NCBI GenBank assembly: GCA_029247365.1
Contig: JAQWLJ010000014.1
Coordinates: 62,001-126,000 of the forward strand
Length of the DNA: 64,000 nt
From: Acidimicrobiales bacterium
GTDB taxonomy: Bacteria > Actinomycetota > Acidimicrobiia > Acidimicrobiales > Aldehydirespiratoraceae
Direction: 5' to 3'
Shown here: positions 26,187 through 35,651 of the stretch, piece by piece
Layout of the letters: each line of letters begins with the position of its first letter
Numbering within the stretch: the stretch's first letter is position 1
Made by a program: the position numbers and the translations under genes
Notes under the pieces: generated by a model
Databases searched by the model: none
The model's input: the letters and a program-made list of their open reading frames with translations, nothing else
What the model was told of the DNA's origin: nothing

Positions 26187-27601
26187 GCCCCCTCGAAGGC
26201 GAGAGGCGGTGCCGTGTAGCCGCCGAGAACCTCGGTGATCCGTCGGGTGAACGTGAGCGCTGTGTGGTCGTGCAGATACGGCGCAACAACCTGGATTCCG
26301 ACCGGAAGCCCCTCGGCCGTGCGCCCCACCGGGGGAGTGGTGACTGGAAGGTAGGCGCTGCCGATGAGCGCGTTCCACAACACCAGCTGGCCGTACGGCA
26401 TGTTGCCGAACTCTTCGATCTCGGCGTGGGCCCAGTTTGACCCTTCTTCGGAGTGGATGTGACGGAACGCCGGGATCGGCGTGACCGGACACAGGAGGAT
26501 GTCGACATCGTCGAAGAAATCGGCCCACCGTCGGCGAACCACGCCGCGTTCGCGGTGCCGAACATCCCACTGGCGATGGGGGACGGACGCCCCCGGCGGT
26601 TCGGGGCTATCGGGGCTGTCGCTATCGGAGATGCGGGTGGCCAGGCCGATGAGTGCCGAGCCGTTGAGGGTCGCCGAGACGGCATCGATCTCGGGCCGCC
26701 GGCCGTGGTCGACTCGGGCACCAGCGCGTTCGAGCGCAGCGACAGCATCGGCGAGCACGGCGCCGACTGAGGGATCGATTGGAGCGAACTCGCTGTCGAG
26801 CCATGCAGCAACGCGAAAGTCGCCGATGGCCTCGGCTCGTGACGGAGGAAGGTCGAGCTTCCAGCCGGGCGCGTCGTCAGGATCTGGGCCCGCCAGTAGG
26901 CCGAACAGGAGATCGAGATCGTCGATCGAGCGAGCCATCGGACCGAACACATTGACGTCGCTGACGTTGCGATGGAATCGGACGCTGTCGAGGTAGCCGT
27001 AGGTCGGGATCACGCCAAAGCTCGGCTTGTGGCCGTAGATCCCACAGAATGACGACGGCACCCGGATCGACCCACCGATGTCGGTGCCGATCTCGAAACC
27101 GGTAAACCCCATAGCCACCGCAGCGGCTGGTCCCCCGGACGACCCGCCTGGTGTCCGTGTGAGATCCCACGGGTTGTTGGTCTTGCCGAACATGTCGTTG
27201 AAGCTCTGGTAGTCGCCGGACCAGCGCGGGATGTTGGTCTTGCCGAAGACGACGGCACCTGCGTTGCGGACCAGCGATACGACAGTGGCGTCTTCGGCGG
27301 GAAGGTGATTCGCAAGCTCGTTTGCGCCACCGGTGGAGCGGATGCCTGCGGTGGCGAGTGCGTCCTTGACTGTGATTGGGACACCCGCCAGTGGGCCGAC
27401 GGCTTGGCCGGCGGCCCGGGCGGCATCAACGGCCGAGGCCTCGTTGTGGGCTCGATCGGGGGCGAGAGTGATCACGGCATTGATGTCACCATCGAGCCGC
27501 TCGATCCTGTCGAGATGGGCGTCGAGTAGCTCCGTCGCGCCGACTGAGCCCGAGTCAAGAGCGCTGATTATGTCGGTCAGTGAGCTGGTGAGTTCGACCA
27601 T
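26183..27601 (-). CDS. Amidase-signature family hydrolase
   Basis: 472 aa. The Ser-cisSer-Lys triad is visible: Lys in V-P-I-T-V-K-D-A, the Gly/Ser-rich G-G-S-S-G-G-P-A-A-A-V-A, and the nucleophile Ser in G-T-D-I-G-G-S-I-R. It hydrolyses a carboxamide, releasing ammonia or an amine; the substrate is unknown. It lies 42 bp downstream of iclR and overlaps the alcohol dehydrogenase, so it probably belongs to the regulated pathway. Confidence 0.88.
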   Translation of the reverse strand: MVELTSSLTDIISALDSGSVGATELLDAHLDRIERLDGDINAVITLAPDRAHNEASAVDAARAAGQAVGPLAGVPITVKDALATAGIRSTGGANELANHLPAEDATVVSLVRNAGAVVFGKTNIPRWSGDYQSFNDMFGKTNNPWDLTRTPGGSSGGPAAAVAMGFTGFEIGTDIGGSIRVPSSFCGIYGHKPSFGVIPTYGYLDSVRFHRNVSDVNVFGPMARSIDDLDLLFGLLAGPDPDDAPGWKLDLPPSRAEAIGDFRVAAWLDSEFAPIDPSVGAVLADAVAALERAGARVDHGRRPEIDAVSATLNGSALIGLATRISDSDSPDSPEPPGASVPHRQWDVRHRERGVVRRRWADFFDDVDILLCPVTPIPAFRHIHSEEGSNWAHAEIEEFGNMPYGQLVLWNALIGSAYLPVTTPPVGRTAEGLPVGIQVVAPYLHDHTALTFTRRITEVLGGYTAPPLAFEGA

Positions 27602-27643
27602 CGACAGATCAGATCAGCGACGCGTGGGCAACGCAACTGTTGA

Positions 27644-28378
27644 TCAGGCGAGACGGTCGCCGATCGTATGCGCAGTGTCGACCACCGCTGCGCTGATCTC
27701 GTCGACGTCCCGCTCACCGGGGAACCGGTAGTCGGGGCCGTACGCATTGACGGCAGCGAGGGACTCGCCCCCAGGCCCGGTGATCAGCGAACCGAATCCG
27801 TTGACCTCGTCACTGAACTCCTGGTGGGTGAGCGCGACACCGCTCCTGCGGGTGTGCTCGACCTTCATCATGAGGTCAGCCAGCGTCGTGACCGTGGTGG
27901 GGGTGTAGGCCTCGAGACCAGTCGCCGCATGGTCGGCAATCTCGGCATCGGCCCACGATGACAGAAGGGCAAGGCCACCGGCCGAGCCGTGGTACGGGAG
28001 TCGCTCGCCGGTCCAGTCCTGGACCATGACCGAACTCTCCGACACGGCCGTGTCGATGTAGAGCGTGGCGTCACCGTCGGGAATCATCAGCGACACGTTC
28101 TCCTGGAGGAGGTCGGCGAGTTCGACCAGGTGGGGGCGAGCGACTTCCTTGAGGGCGCTGACCGGAGCACCCTGGTGGGAGAGCGCAGCCAGGCCCGGCC
28201 CGATGGCATACCGCCCGCCGACTGTCTGCACGGCACCTTGGTCCTCGAGCGCGAGCAGGAGTCGCAGGACAGTCGACTTGGGAAGGCCCGATTCCCTGGT
28301 GATCTCGGCGAGGCTCGAGGTTCTGGCGCGAGATGCGACCGCGCGCAGAACCGTGAACGTTCTCTCGATTGCTTGCAT
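27644..28378 (-). CDS. IclR-family transcriptional regulator
   Basis: 244 aa. A winged HTH is at about 5-60 (S-L-A-E-I-T-R-E-S-G-L-P-K-S-T-V-L-R-L-L), followed by the effector-binding GAF-like domain. ATG 28378 begins at the conserved M-Q-A-I-E-R-T-F-T-V-L; the longer in-frame extension covers the operator region. TAGTGT (minus strand, 28389-28394) is the probable -10. The palindromes at 28408-28441 overlap its -35 and the divergent promoter, so autoregulation and control of the neighbouring flavoprotein and amidase are expected. Confidence 0.88.
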   Translation of the reverse strand: MQAIERTFTVLRAVASRARTSSLAEITRESGLPKSTVLRLLLALEDQGAVQTVGGRYAIGPGLAALSHQGAPVSALKEVARPHLVELADLLQENVSLMIPDGDATLYIDTAVSESSVMVQDWTGERLPYHGSAGGLALLSSWADAEIADHAATGLEAYTPTTVTTLADLMMKVEHTRRSGVALTHQEFSDEVNGFGSLITGPGGESLAAVNAYGPDYRFPGERDVDEISAAVVDTAHTIGDRLA

Positions 28379-28407
28379 GAGGGGAGCTACACTATCGGTC
28401 ACAGAAC

Positions 28408-28441
28408 GGAACGTTCCATTCAGTGAAACGCACGTGCGTTT
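28408..28441. promoter_or_regulatory. Nested palindromes between iclR and paralogue 2
   Basis: Three overlapping elements occur. GGAACGTTCC (28408-28417) is a perfect palindrome. GTTCCATTCAGTGAAAC (28413-28429) matches the operator at 20795-20811 in 15 of 17 positions. AAACGCACGTGCGTTT (28426-28441) is a perfect 16-bp palindrome. Together they cover the likely -35 regions of both divergent promoters. Confidence 0.7.
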
Positions 28442-28479
28442 TGGCGATATGAGGCGTCGATTTTGAGGGGACATCAACC

Positions 28480-30906
28480 GTGAGGGATGAAGCACGCTGC
28501 GTGATTATTGGTGGCGGTGTCATGGGCGTCGGCCTGCTGTACTACCTGGCCCACGAGGGCTGGGGTCCAGACACCGTGCTGATCGAGAAGGGCGAACTCA
28601 CCTCCGGGTCGACCTGGCACGCCGCCGGCCTTGTCCCGAACTTCATCGGCGACCTCAATATGGCGAAGGTCCACGAGGAAGCTGTCTCGCTCTACCCGAA
28701 GATCGAAGAGGAGACCGGCCTGTCGTCCGGTTGGCACGGGTGCGGCGCGCTGCGGTTCGCGATCTCGGACCAAGACGTTCTCTGGCATCGGCAGGTCAGC
28801 GGTCAGCTCGACCAACTGGGGATCGAGAACGAGATTGTCGGCAAGGACCGCATCCAGGAGCTCAATCCGCTCATGCAGAACATTGATGACGTCCAGTCGG
28901 CGCTCTGGACGCCGAACGACGGCTGGGCCGACCCGACCGGTGTCACCAACACGATGGCCAAGGGCGCCCGCCAGCTCGGCGCCGAGATTATCCGCAACAA
29001 CCGTGTGACCGACATGAATCTGCTACCCGACGGTCGCTGGGAGATCATCAGCGAGCAGGGCCGGATCATCGCCGAACACGTCGTGAACGCAGCCGGCCAC
29101 TACGCGCCGCAGCTCGGCGCCATGGTCGGAATCGAGGTGCCGATTGTGTCGGTGATCCACCAGTACATCATCACCGAGCCGCTCGACGAGATGAAGGCGC
29201 TCGACTTCGAGATCCCGGTCACCCGCGACCCAGTCTCATCGTCGTACTACCGCCGCGAGATCGACGGCATTCTGATTGGCCCCTACGAGACCGCCGGGGC
29301 CCAGACGTACGGCGTCGATGGCATCGATTGGAACCTCGACTTTTACCTGACGCCACCCGATCTCGATGCCATTGCCGACTGCCTCACCGTGGCGCTTGAG
29401 CGAGTGCCGGCGTGGGCCGACAGCGGCATCAAGAAGGTCGTGTCGGGCCCGATCACCCATACGCCCGACTCGGGCTACCTCATGGGGCCCGAAGCCGGCT
29501 TGCCCAACTACTGGCACTGCAGTGGAGCCTCGATTGGTATCACCCAGGGGCCAGGTGCCGGAAAGCACCTCGCCCAGTGGATGGTCCATGGCCAGACTGA
29601 GATCAACGTGCGAAGCATGGATCCGCGCCGCTTCGGCGCTCACGCAGGTGCTCCCGGTCAGTTTGCAGTCGACAAGGCGATCGAGGAATACCACCTCATG
29701 TACGCCACACGTCCCCCGGGCGAGCACCACCCGGCGGCGCGCAAGCAAAAGACCAACCCGCTGTACGACCGTCTCGACGCTCGGGGCGCCCAGTGGGAAG
29801 AGGTCTTTGGCTGGGAGCGCCCGCAGTACTTCGGCGAGCCCGAGCAACACACCTTCCTGCGGTCGAACGCTCATGACATCGTCGGCATGGAGGTTCGGGG
29901 CACCCGCGAACGCGTCGGCGTCGCCGATCTCACTGCGTTCGCCAAGTTCGAGGTCACCGGCACCAACGCTGCCGATCTCCTCAACCGCGTAAGCGCCAAC
30001 AAGATCCCGGGCAAGGACGGCGGCATGCGCCTCGTGCACATGCTGACCGGTCTTGGTGGCATCGAATGCGAGATGACCATCACCCGTCTCGGCGAGGGCC
30101 GCTACTACCTGAACTCGGCGATCATGGGGACCACACACGACGCGGACTGGCTCAACGACCACATTCTCGACGGCGAGGACGTCACCGTCACCGATGTCAC
30201 CGACGCCAACGGCATCATCGCCGTCACTGGTCCTCGCTCCCGCGACGTGCTCTCCAAGCTGACCGACAGCGACCTCCACGCGCCAGCGTTTCGCTGGTTG
30301 ACTGCCCAGGAGGTCGTCGTCGCCGGCGTCGAGATGAAGGCATTACGGGTTAGCTATGTCGGCGAACTCGGCTGGGAGCTTCATATGCCGATCGAGACCA
30401 TGGGCGAGGTCTACGACGCCCTCGTTGCTGCCGGCGAACCTCACGGCATGGTCCACTTCGGCTCGTACGCGATGAACGTCATGCGCATCGAGAAGGGCTA
30501 CAAGGCCTGGGGCTCCGAGCTCACCACTGAGATCACCCCCATCGAGGCCCGCATCGAACGGTTCGTCGACTTCGAGGGTGAGTTCATTGGCAAGGAGGCC
30601 ACGGTTGCCCGTCGTGACCAAGCCAACCCGCTGTCGATGGTGCTTGTCTACTGCGAGATCTCCAACGGCGAGTCCGACCTGCGAGGCAACGAGCCCGCCT
30701 ATGGCTCCGACGGCGAGGTTATGGGCATCGGAACGTCCGGTGCCTACGGCCACTCGGTTGGCAAGTCGCTCGGCTTCGTCTACGTGGCGCCCGACTACGA
30801 GGCGCCGGGCTCGACCTTTGAGCTCAACATGCTCGGCGCTCGTCGCACCGCGACGGTACTGGCCGACGCTTCGTATGACCCGGCCAATGAGGCACTACGC
30901 GCCTGA
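28480..30906 (+). CDS. Dimethylglycine/sarcosine dehydrogenase-like flavoprotein (DAO-GcvT), paralogue 2
   Basis: 808 aa with the same plan as paralogue 1. The FAD motif is G-G-G-V-M-G (11-16), the flavin-linking H47 is in S-T-W-H-A-A-G-L, then come the FAO_M linker and the GcvT folate barrel (T-G-P-R-S-R-D-V-L, Y-V-G-E-L-G-W-E-L). GTG 28480 has GAGGGG (28465-28470) 9 nt upstream, so it has a conventional leader. It directly precedes the MttB gene by 17 bp, so demethylation of a quaternary amine and then a tertiary amine could be coupled. Confidence 0.85.
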   Translation: MRDEARCVIIGGGVMGVGLLYYLAHEGWGPDTVLIEKGELTSGSTWHAAGLVPNFIGDLNMAKVHEEAVSLYPKIEEETGLSSGWHGCGALRFAISDQDVLWHRQVSGQLDQLGIENEIVGKDRIQELNPLMQNIDDVQSALWTPNDGWADPTGVTNTMAKGARQLGAEIIRNNRVTDMNLLPDGRWEIISEQGRIIAEHVVNAAGHYAPQLGAMVGIEVPIVSVIHQYIITEPLDEMKALDFEIPVTRDPVSSSYYRREIDGILIGPYETAGAQTYGVDGIDWNLDFYLTPPDLDAIADCLTVALERVPAWADSGIKKVVSGPITHTPDSGYLMGPEAGLPNYWHCSGASIGITQGPGAGKHLAQWMVHGQTEINVRSMDPRRFGAHAGAPGQFAVDKAIEEYHLMYATRPPGEHHPAARKQKTNPLYDRLDARGAQWEEVFGWERPQYFGEPEQHTFLRSNAHDIVGMEVRGTRERVGVADLTAFAKFEVTGTNAADLLNRVSANKIPGKDGGMRLVHMLTGLGGIECEMTITRLGEGRYYLNSAIMGTTHDADWLNDHILDGEDVTVTDVTDANGIIAVTGPRSRDVLSKLTDSDLHAPAFRWLTAQEVVVAGVEMKALRVSYVGELGWELHMPIETMGEVYDALVAAGEPHGMVHFGSYAMNVMRIEKGYKAWGSELTTEITPIEARIERFVDFEGEFIGKEATVARRDQANPLSMVLVYCEISNGESDLRGNEPAYGSDGEVMGIGTSGAYGHSVGKSLGFVYVAPDYEAPGSTFELNMLGARRTATVLADASYDPANEALRA

Positions 30907-30923
30907 CCCGAGATGGAGTTGAC

Positions 30924-32504
30924 ATGAGTGACACCAGCGACGTCGATGACGCTGTGACAGGGCGCACTGCTCCGAGGCGCCGCTCCGGCGGTCGGGCCGG
31001 GCGCGTCGCGGCGCGGCAGGCCCCGCTCGGCAAGGACATGCGGCCGGTAAGGCCGGGTCTTCCGGGTGGTCTGTATAAGCCGTTGACCGAAGCCGATCTG
31101 CAGCAGGTCTACAACGCGTCGCTGTGGCTCCTGGAAAACGTGGGCATGGGTTCACCCATCCCCGAGTTCGTCGAGGTTGTCACTGCAGCTGGCGGTTGGG
31201 CCGACGGCGACCGCCTCTACTACCCGAAGGCAATCGTCGAGCAAGCGATTCAGACTGCGGCAAAGACGTGGACGTGGCACGCCTGGGACGAGTCGAACTC
31301 CATCGAGGTCGGTGGCGACAAGGTCCACTTCGGCACAGGTGGCGCGGCCGTTCTCATGTATGACTACCCCACGAACTCGTTCCGTCACTCCACCGGTGAC
31401 GACGTGTACGACTGTGGCCGGCTGGTTGACGCGCTCGACAACATTCACTTCTATGTCCGCACCGTCGTGGCCCGAAACCACGAAAACAGCCGGCTACTCG
31501 ACCTCAACACGGCGTATGGCGCCGTGGCAGGCTGCCGGAAGCCCGTCGGCACGTCATGGTTCGAGAAACCGCACGTCTATGAGACGGTCGCCATGTTCGA
31601 CATGATGATGGGCGGTGAGGGCGAGTTCCGAAAGCGCCCAATCGTTGCGGCCAACAACACGTTCGTCGTGCCGCCCATGCGCTTTGCCGAAGAGTCGATC
31701 AAGTGCATGGTCGCCCAGGTCGAATGCGGCATGCCGATCAACCTGCTGTCGGCCGGCCAGGCCGGCGCCACGTCGCCGGCAGCACTCGCCGGATCGTTGG
31801 CTCAGGCGCTCGCCGAGTGCCTCGCCGGCCTCACCACTGTCAACCTGATGTCGCCCGGGCACCCGTGCGTGATGGGGCTGTGGCCGTTTGTCTCCGATCT
31901 TCGCACTGGCGCAATGAGTGGTGGCTCGGGCGAGGAAGGTGTACTCAACGCGGCGGCCGCTCAGGTCGCCAACTGGCTTGGGCTGCCATCCGGCGTCGCA
32001 GCGGGTATGGCCGACTCGAAAGTTCCCGACAATCAGGCCGGCTACGAGAAGGGGCTCAACATCGCCCTTGCGGGCCATGCCGGGGCCAACCTCGTCTATG
32101 AGTCGGCTGGCATGCTGGCGTCACTGTTGAGCTGCTCGTTTGAAGGGCTGGTGATCGACAACGACATGCTCGGCTCGATCAACCGCACCGTTCGCGGCAT
32201 TGAGGTCAGCGACGAGACCCTCTCGACCCACGTCATCCAGGATGTCGTATCTGGGGCCGGCCACTTCCTCGGCTCGCAGCAGACGCTCGACCTCATGCAG
32301 CGCGAGTACATCTATCCCGAGATCGGTGATCGTGAGACCCCCGACAACTGGATGGACGCCGGCGGCAAGGACCAGCTGATCCGGGCCCACGAACGCAGCA
32401 CCGAGCTGCTCGAGAACCATTGGCCCGACCACATCCCTGCCGATATCGACGCCCGCGTCCGAGAGACCTTTGGCATCGACGTCAAACCGCGCGGTGGGCT
32501 CTGA
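30924..32504 (+). CDS. MttB-family (trimethylamine methyltransferase-like) protein, non-pyrrolysine type
   Basis: 526 aa, COG5598-like. It has the Arg-rich N-terminus, G-L-Y-K-P-L, and the conserved region A-M-S-G-G-S-G-E-E-G-V-L-N and D-S-K-V-P-D-N-Q-A-G-Y-E-K. There is no in-frame amber codon, so it is not the archaeal pyrrolysine enzyme. Such homologues (for example MtgB) transfer a methyl group from quaternary amines such as glycine betaine to a corrinoid protein. No corrinoid protein or methylcorrinoid:folate transferase lies in the window. It is probably co-transcribed with paralogue 2. Confidence 0.87.
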   Translation: MSDTSDVDDAVTGRTAPRRRSGGRAGRVAARQAPLGKDMRPVRPGLPGGLYKPLTEADLQQVYNASLWLLENVGMGSPIPEFVEVVTAAGGWADGDRLYYPKAIVEQAIQTAAKTWTWHAWDESNSIEVGGDKVHFGTGGAAVLMYDYPTNSFRHSTGDDVYDCGRLVDALDNIHFYVRTVVARNHENSRLLDLNTAYGAVAGCRKPVGTSWFEKPHVYETVAMFDMMMGGEGEFRKRPIVAANNTFVVPPMRFAEESIKCMVAQVECGMPINLLSAGQAGATSPAALAGSLAQALAECLAGLTTVNLMSPGHPCVMGLWPFVSDLRTGAMSGGSGEEGVLNAAAAQVANWLGLPSGVAAGMADSKVPDNQAGYEKGLNIALAGHAGANLVYESAGMLASLLSCSFEGLVIDNDMLGSINRTVRGIEVSDETLSTHVIQDVVSGAGHFLGSQQTLDLMQREYIYPEIGDRETPDNWMDAGGKDQLIRAHERSTELLENHWPDHIPADIDARVRETFGIDVKPRGGL

Positions 32505-32561
32505 GGAAGAGCCCAGCGCCGTCGCCTCGGAGAGCAGCGCCCAGGTCTCTAGTCTGGGCGG

Positions 32562-33566
32562 GTGGCATTCACCGACGATCCGGCGCTTTCCATTCTTGAC
32601 CTTGCGATCGTGGGGTCCGATGAGACGCCGGCCCAGGCATTCGCCAACAGCGTCGCCATGGCCCAGAGGGCTGAGGGCCGCGGGTACCGACGAGTCTGGT
32701 ACGCAGAGCATCACAACATGTCGTCGATTGCTTCGTCGGCAACGAGTGTCCTGATCGCACACGTCGCGGCACACACCGACACAATCCGCCTCGGCTCGGG
32801 CGGTGTGATGCTGCCCAACCACTCGCCGCTCGTCATCGCGGAGCAGTTCGGAACCCTCGCCACGTTGCACCCGGGCCGGATCGACCTCGGGGTCGGCCGA
32901 GCGCCCGGTACCGATCAGATGACGATGCGGGCGATGCGAGTCGACCCGATGGCTTCCGATCGCTTCCCGCAGGACGTGCAGGAGCTGCAGGCGTACCTCG
33001 CCGGCGAGTCGCTCGTTCCCGGCGTGGAGGCGGTGCCGGGCACCGGTACGGACGTGCCGCTCTACATCCTCGGCTCATCGCTGTTCGGGGCCCAGTTGGC
33101 CGCGAAGCTTGGCCTTCCCTACGGGTTCGCCTCGCATTTCGCTCCCGGATCGCTCTTGGCCGCTATCGAGCTGTATCGCGAACGGTTCGAGCCGAGCGAG
33201 TATCTCTGCGAGCCGTACGCGATCGCCGGGGTCAACGTGATTGCGGCTGACACCGACGAAGAGGCCGAAACGCAGCGCCGTGACGTTAGCCGCCGGCGAG
33301 TTGCCCGGTTCCTACGCGTGCCCCGCGAGTTGACCGACGAAGAGGCCGACGAGCTTCTCGCGTCTCCGCAGGGCCAGGGAATTGCGCAGATGACCCACTA
33401 CTCCGCCGTCGGGTCACCCGAGTTGGTGAAGCGTTACCTCGAGAACTTCGCCAAAGAAGCCGATGTCGACGAGGTCATCACTGTCCATCCGTCGCGGACG
33501 ATGGAGCAACGTCTCCGCTCGATCGACCTCACCGCCGACGTCTTCGGTTACCCCGGTGGCGTATAG
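32562..33566 (+). CDS. LLM-class flavin-dependent oxidoreductase (luciferase-like)
   Basis: 334 aa. The alkanal-monooxygenase-type N-terminus, [18 protein letters not shown] and the [12 protein letters not shown] motif place it in the MsnO8-like group. These use reduced FMN or F420 with oxygen or other acceptors; the substrate is unknown. GTG 32562 lies 6 nt after TAGTCT (32550-32555), so it has its own leaderless promoter despite lying close behind mttB. Confidence 0.86.
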   Translation: MAFTDDPALSILDLAIVGSDETPAQAFANSVAMAQRAEGRGYRRVWYAEHHNMSSIASSATSVLIAHVAAHTDTIRLGSGGVMLPNHSPLVIAEQFGTLATLHPGRIDLGVGRAPGTDQMTMRAMRVDPMASDRFPQDVQELQAYLAGESLVPGVEAVPGTGTDVPLYILGSSLFGAQLAAKLGLPYGFASHFAPGSLLAAIELYRERFEPSEYLCEPYAIAGVNVIAADTDEEAETQRRDVSRRRVARFLRVPRELTDEEADELLASPQGQGIAQMTHYSAVGSPELVKRYLENFAKEADVDEVITVHPSRTMEQRLRSIDLTADVFGYPGGV

Positions 33567-33602
33567 TCTGCGGCCAGCAACCGTTCCGGGGAGGACCGTC
33601 AA

Positions 33603-33794
33603 ATGAAGATCGTGGTCGATTTCGATCTGTGCGAGAGCAACGCCATCTGCATGCAGATTGCGCCCGATGTGTTCGAGGTCCGCGATGACGACTTCCTTTA
33701 CGTCCTCAACGAGAACCCTGACGAAAGCGACCGCGGGCGCATGGAGGAGTGCGTCCAGCGCTGCCCCAAGCAGGCCATCTCGCTCGAGGACTGA
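33603..33794 (+). CDS. [3Fe-4S]-type ferredoxin
   Basis: 63 aa. Three cysteine ligands are C10, C16 and C54 (followed by Pro55), with C50 also present. The position that holds a fourth ligand in [4Fe-4S] ferredoxins is N13 (C-x2-N-x2-C). This variable-residue class usually serves cytochrome P450s in actinobacteria. GGGGAGG (33589-33595) precedes ATG 33603, and TATAGTCT at about 33564 is a likely -10. The reductase follows by 12 bp; no P450 gene is in the window. Confidence 0.9.
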   Translation: MKIVVDFDLCESNAICMQIAPDVFEVRDDDFLYVLNENPDESDRGRMEECVQRCPKQAISLED

Positions 33795-33806
33795 GCCCCG
33801 GCCTCG

Positions 33807-35012
33807 ATGGCTCGGCAATCAATCCACATCGTCGGTGCTTCGCTCGCCGGGATCCGCGCTGCCGAGGCGCTGCGTCGCCGCGACTTCAGGGGCCGGATCG
33901 TCCTGATCGGTGCGGAGCACCAGCTGCCCTACGACCGTCCACCGCTCTCGAAGCAGGTGTTGGCCGGCAACTGGGACACCGATCGCATCCAACTGACCAA
34001 GCCAGAGAAGCTCGAGGAGCTCGATCTCGACCTGCGGCTCGGTGTGAGCGCCACTGGATTTGATCTCGACAGCCGGACGTTGTCCACGAGCGATGGCGCC
34101 GAGGCGGTCGACGGTCTGCTGATCGCCGCCGGTGCCCGCTGCCGCACGCTGCCGGGGGCAGAGGACTTGGGTGGCGTGCACGTGTTACGCGATCTCGACC
34201 AGGCCATGGCGCTGCGGGCCGAGCTTGATGAGGGTCCCAAGCGGGTCGTGGTCGTCGGTGCCGGTTTCATCGGCGCCGAGGTCGCCGCTACCTGCCGCGA
34301 ACGCGAGTTGGCCGTGACCATGATCGAAGCGCTGCCCACCCCGCTCGGCCGAGTTCTCGGTGAGCAGATGGGCGAGGTCTGCGCCGAGGTTCATCGCCAG
34401 CACGGTGTCGATCTGCGAACCAATGTTGGTGTCGATCGGCTCGAAACCGGGGGCGACGGCCGAGTGGCGAAGGTCGTTTTACGTGACGGGGCCGAGATCG
34501 ACGCCGACATCGTGGTCATCGGCATCGGGGTCACCCCGAACACCGAATGGCTCGAAGGCTCTGGCCTCACCCTCGACAACGGTGTCGTCTGCGATGCCAC
34601 CCTGCTGGCAGCCCCAGGCGTCACCGCAGCCGGCGACATCACCCGGTGGCCCAACTACCGTTTCGACGAGGTCATGCGCGTTGAGCACTGGGATAACGCA
34701 ATCGAGCAGGGCATCCACGCAGCCGAACGGCTACTCACCGACGACCTCGACGCACAACCGTTCACTCCAGTGCCGTGGTTCTGGTCGGACCAGTACGACC
34801 GCAAGATCCAGCTTGCAGGTCGGGTCCGGCCCGACGACGACGTCGAGATCGTGACCGGCACCCTTGAAGAGCATCGGTTCGCCGCACTGTACGGCAGGGA
34901 AGGCAAGCTTGTGGGCGTGCTTGGGTTCAACCGTCCGCGTCACGTCATGCAGTACAAAACGATGATCGAGAACGGGACCAGCTTCACCGACGCCATCGCT
35001 GCCGAGGTCTGA
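33807..35012 (+). CDS. Ferredoxin reductase (FAD/NAD(P)H-dependent)
   Basis: 401 aa. It has two dinucleotide-binding folds: I-V-G-A-S-L-A-G for FAD and V-V-V-G-A-G-F-I-G-A-E-V for NAD(P)H. P-Y-D-R-P-P-L-S-K and the A-A-G-D-I-T-R-W motif complete the rubredoxin/ferredoxin-reductase signature. It would reduce the adjacent ferredoxin, feeding a P450 or other oxygenase not encoded here. Confidence 0.92.
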   Translation: MARQSIHIVGASLAGIRAAEALRRRDFRGRIVLIGAEHQLPYDRPPLSKQVLAGNWDTDRIQLTKPEKLEELDLDLRLGVSATGFDLDSRTLSTSDGAEAVDGLLIAAGARCRTLPGAEDLGGVHVLRDLDQAMALRAELDEGPKRVVVVGAGFIGAEVAATCRERELAVTMIEALPTPLGRVLGEQMGEVCAEVHRQHGVDLRTNVGVDRLETGGDGRVAKVVLRDGAEIDADIVVIGIGVTPNTEWLEGSGLTLDNGVVCDATLLAAPGVTAAGDITRWPNYRFDEVMRVEHWDNAIEQGIHAAERLLTDDLDAQPFTPVPWFWSDQYDRKIQLAGRVRPDDDVEIVTGTLEEHRFAALYGREGKLVGVLGFNRPRHVMQYKTMIENGTSFTDAIAAEV

Positions 35013-35018
35013 GTCCGG

Positions 35019-35651
35019 GTGACGGTTGCGGCGGATGTCTTGCTCGGTCTGGCGGTTGTCGCCGCGCTGATCGACTGGTGGGGGGTTGCTCGCGAGCGGG
35101 TGAGCGTCGAGTTCATAGCGAAGCCGATGGTCGATATAGCTCTGATCGGTACTGCTCTTGCGATCGACACGCCCGAGGATGTCACCCGCGGACTGATCGT
35201 CGCTGCGTTAGGAGCGGCGCTCGTGGGCGACGTCGTGCTCTCGACCCCCGACGCGCGGTTCGAAGCTGGGATTCTCGCGTCGATTGTTGCTCACGTGCTC
35301 TTTGCGGCCGCACTCGTCGACGCAATCGAGCCTGCGTCCGCCATCATCGCTGCGCTGTTGTACTTCGGGATCGGGCTCGGCGCTGCGCCGCAGATCATTC
35401 ACGGTGCCCGCTCGCAGCATCCGGGGATCGGCGTCCTGGTAGCGGGAGCGCTCTTCACCGCCGGCGCGCTTGGCATTTTGGCCGCCGGTACTGGCGTCCT
35501 GATCGCCGCGCTCGGTGGTGCCCTCTTCGTCACGTCCGCGGCGTTGCTGACGTGGAATCGGTTCGTGGCGCCTGCGCCCGGCGGCAACGTACTGGTGCAC
35601 GCGACCGATCATCTTGGCCAGGTGGGGCTGGTTTTGTGGCTCGCTACCTGA
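35019..35651 (+). CDS. YhhN-family membrane protein (lysoplasmalogenase-like)
   Basis: A 210-aa protein made almost entirely of about eight hydrophobic segments. It has the YhhN features K-P-M at the first helix, G-D-V-V-L-S and a later H-A-T-D-H. Characterised members hydrolyse the vinyl-ether bond of lysoplasmalogen. GTG 35019 lies 6 bp after the reductase stop. Its end overlaps the next lipoprotein gene by 16 bp. Confidence 0.8.
   Translation: MTVAADVLLGLAVVAALIDWWGVARERVSVEFIAKPMVDIALIGTALAIDTPEDVTRGLIVAALGAALVGDVVLSTPDARFEAGILASIVAHVLFAAALVDAIEPASAIIAALLYFGIGLGAAPQIIHGARSQHPGIGVLVAGALFTAGALGILAAGTGVLIAALGGALFVTSAALLTWNRFVAPAPGGNVLVHATDHLGQVGLVLWLAT

Noticed and set aside
26187..26570. 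Upstream extension of the alcohol dehydrogenase frame
   Set aside because: It lies inside the amidase gene in another frame; the ATGA overlap at 26183-26186 gives the natural start.
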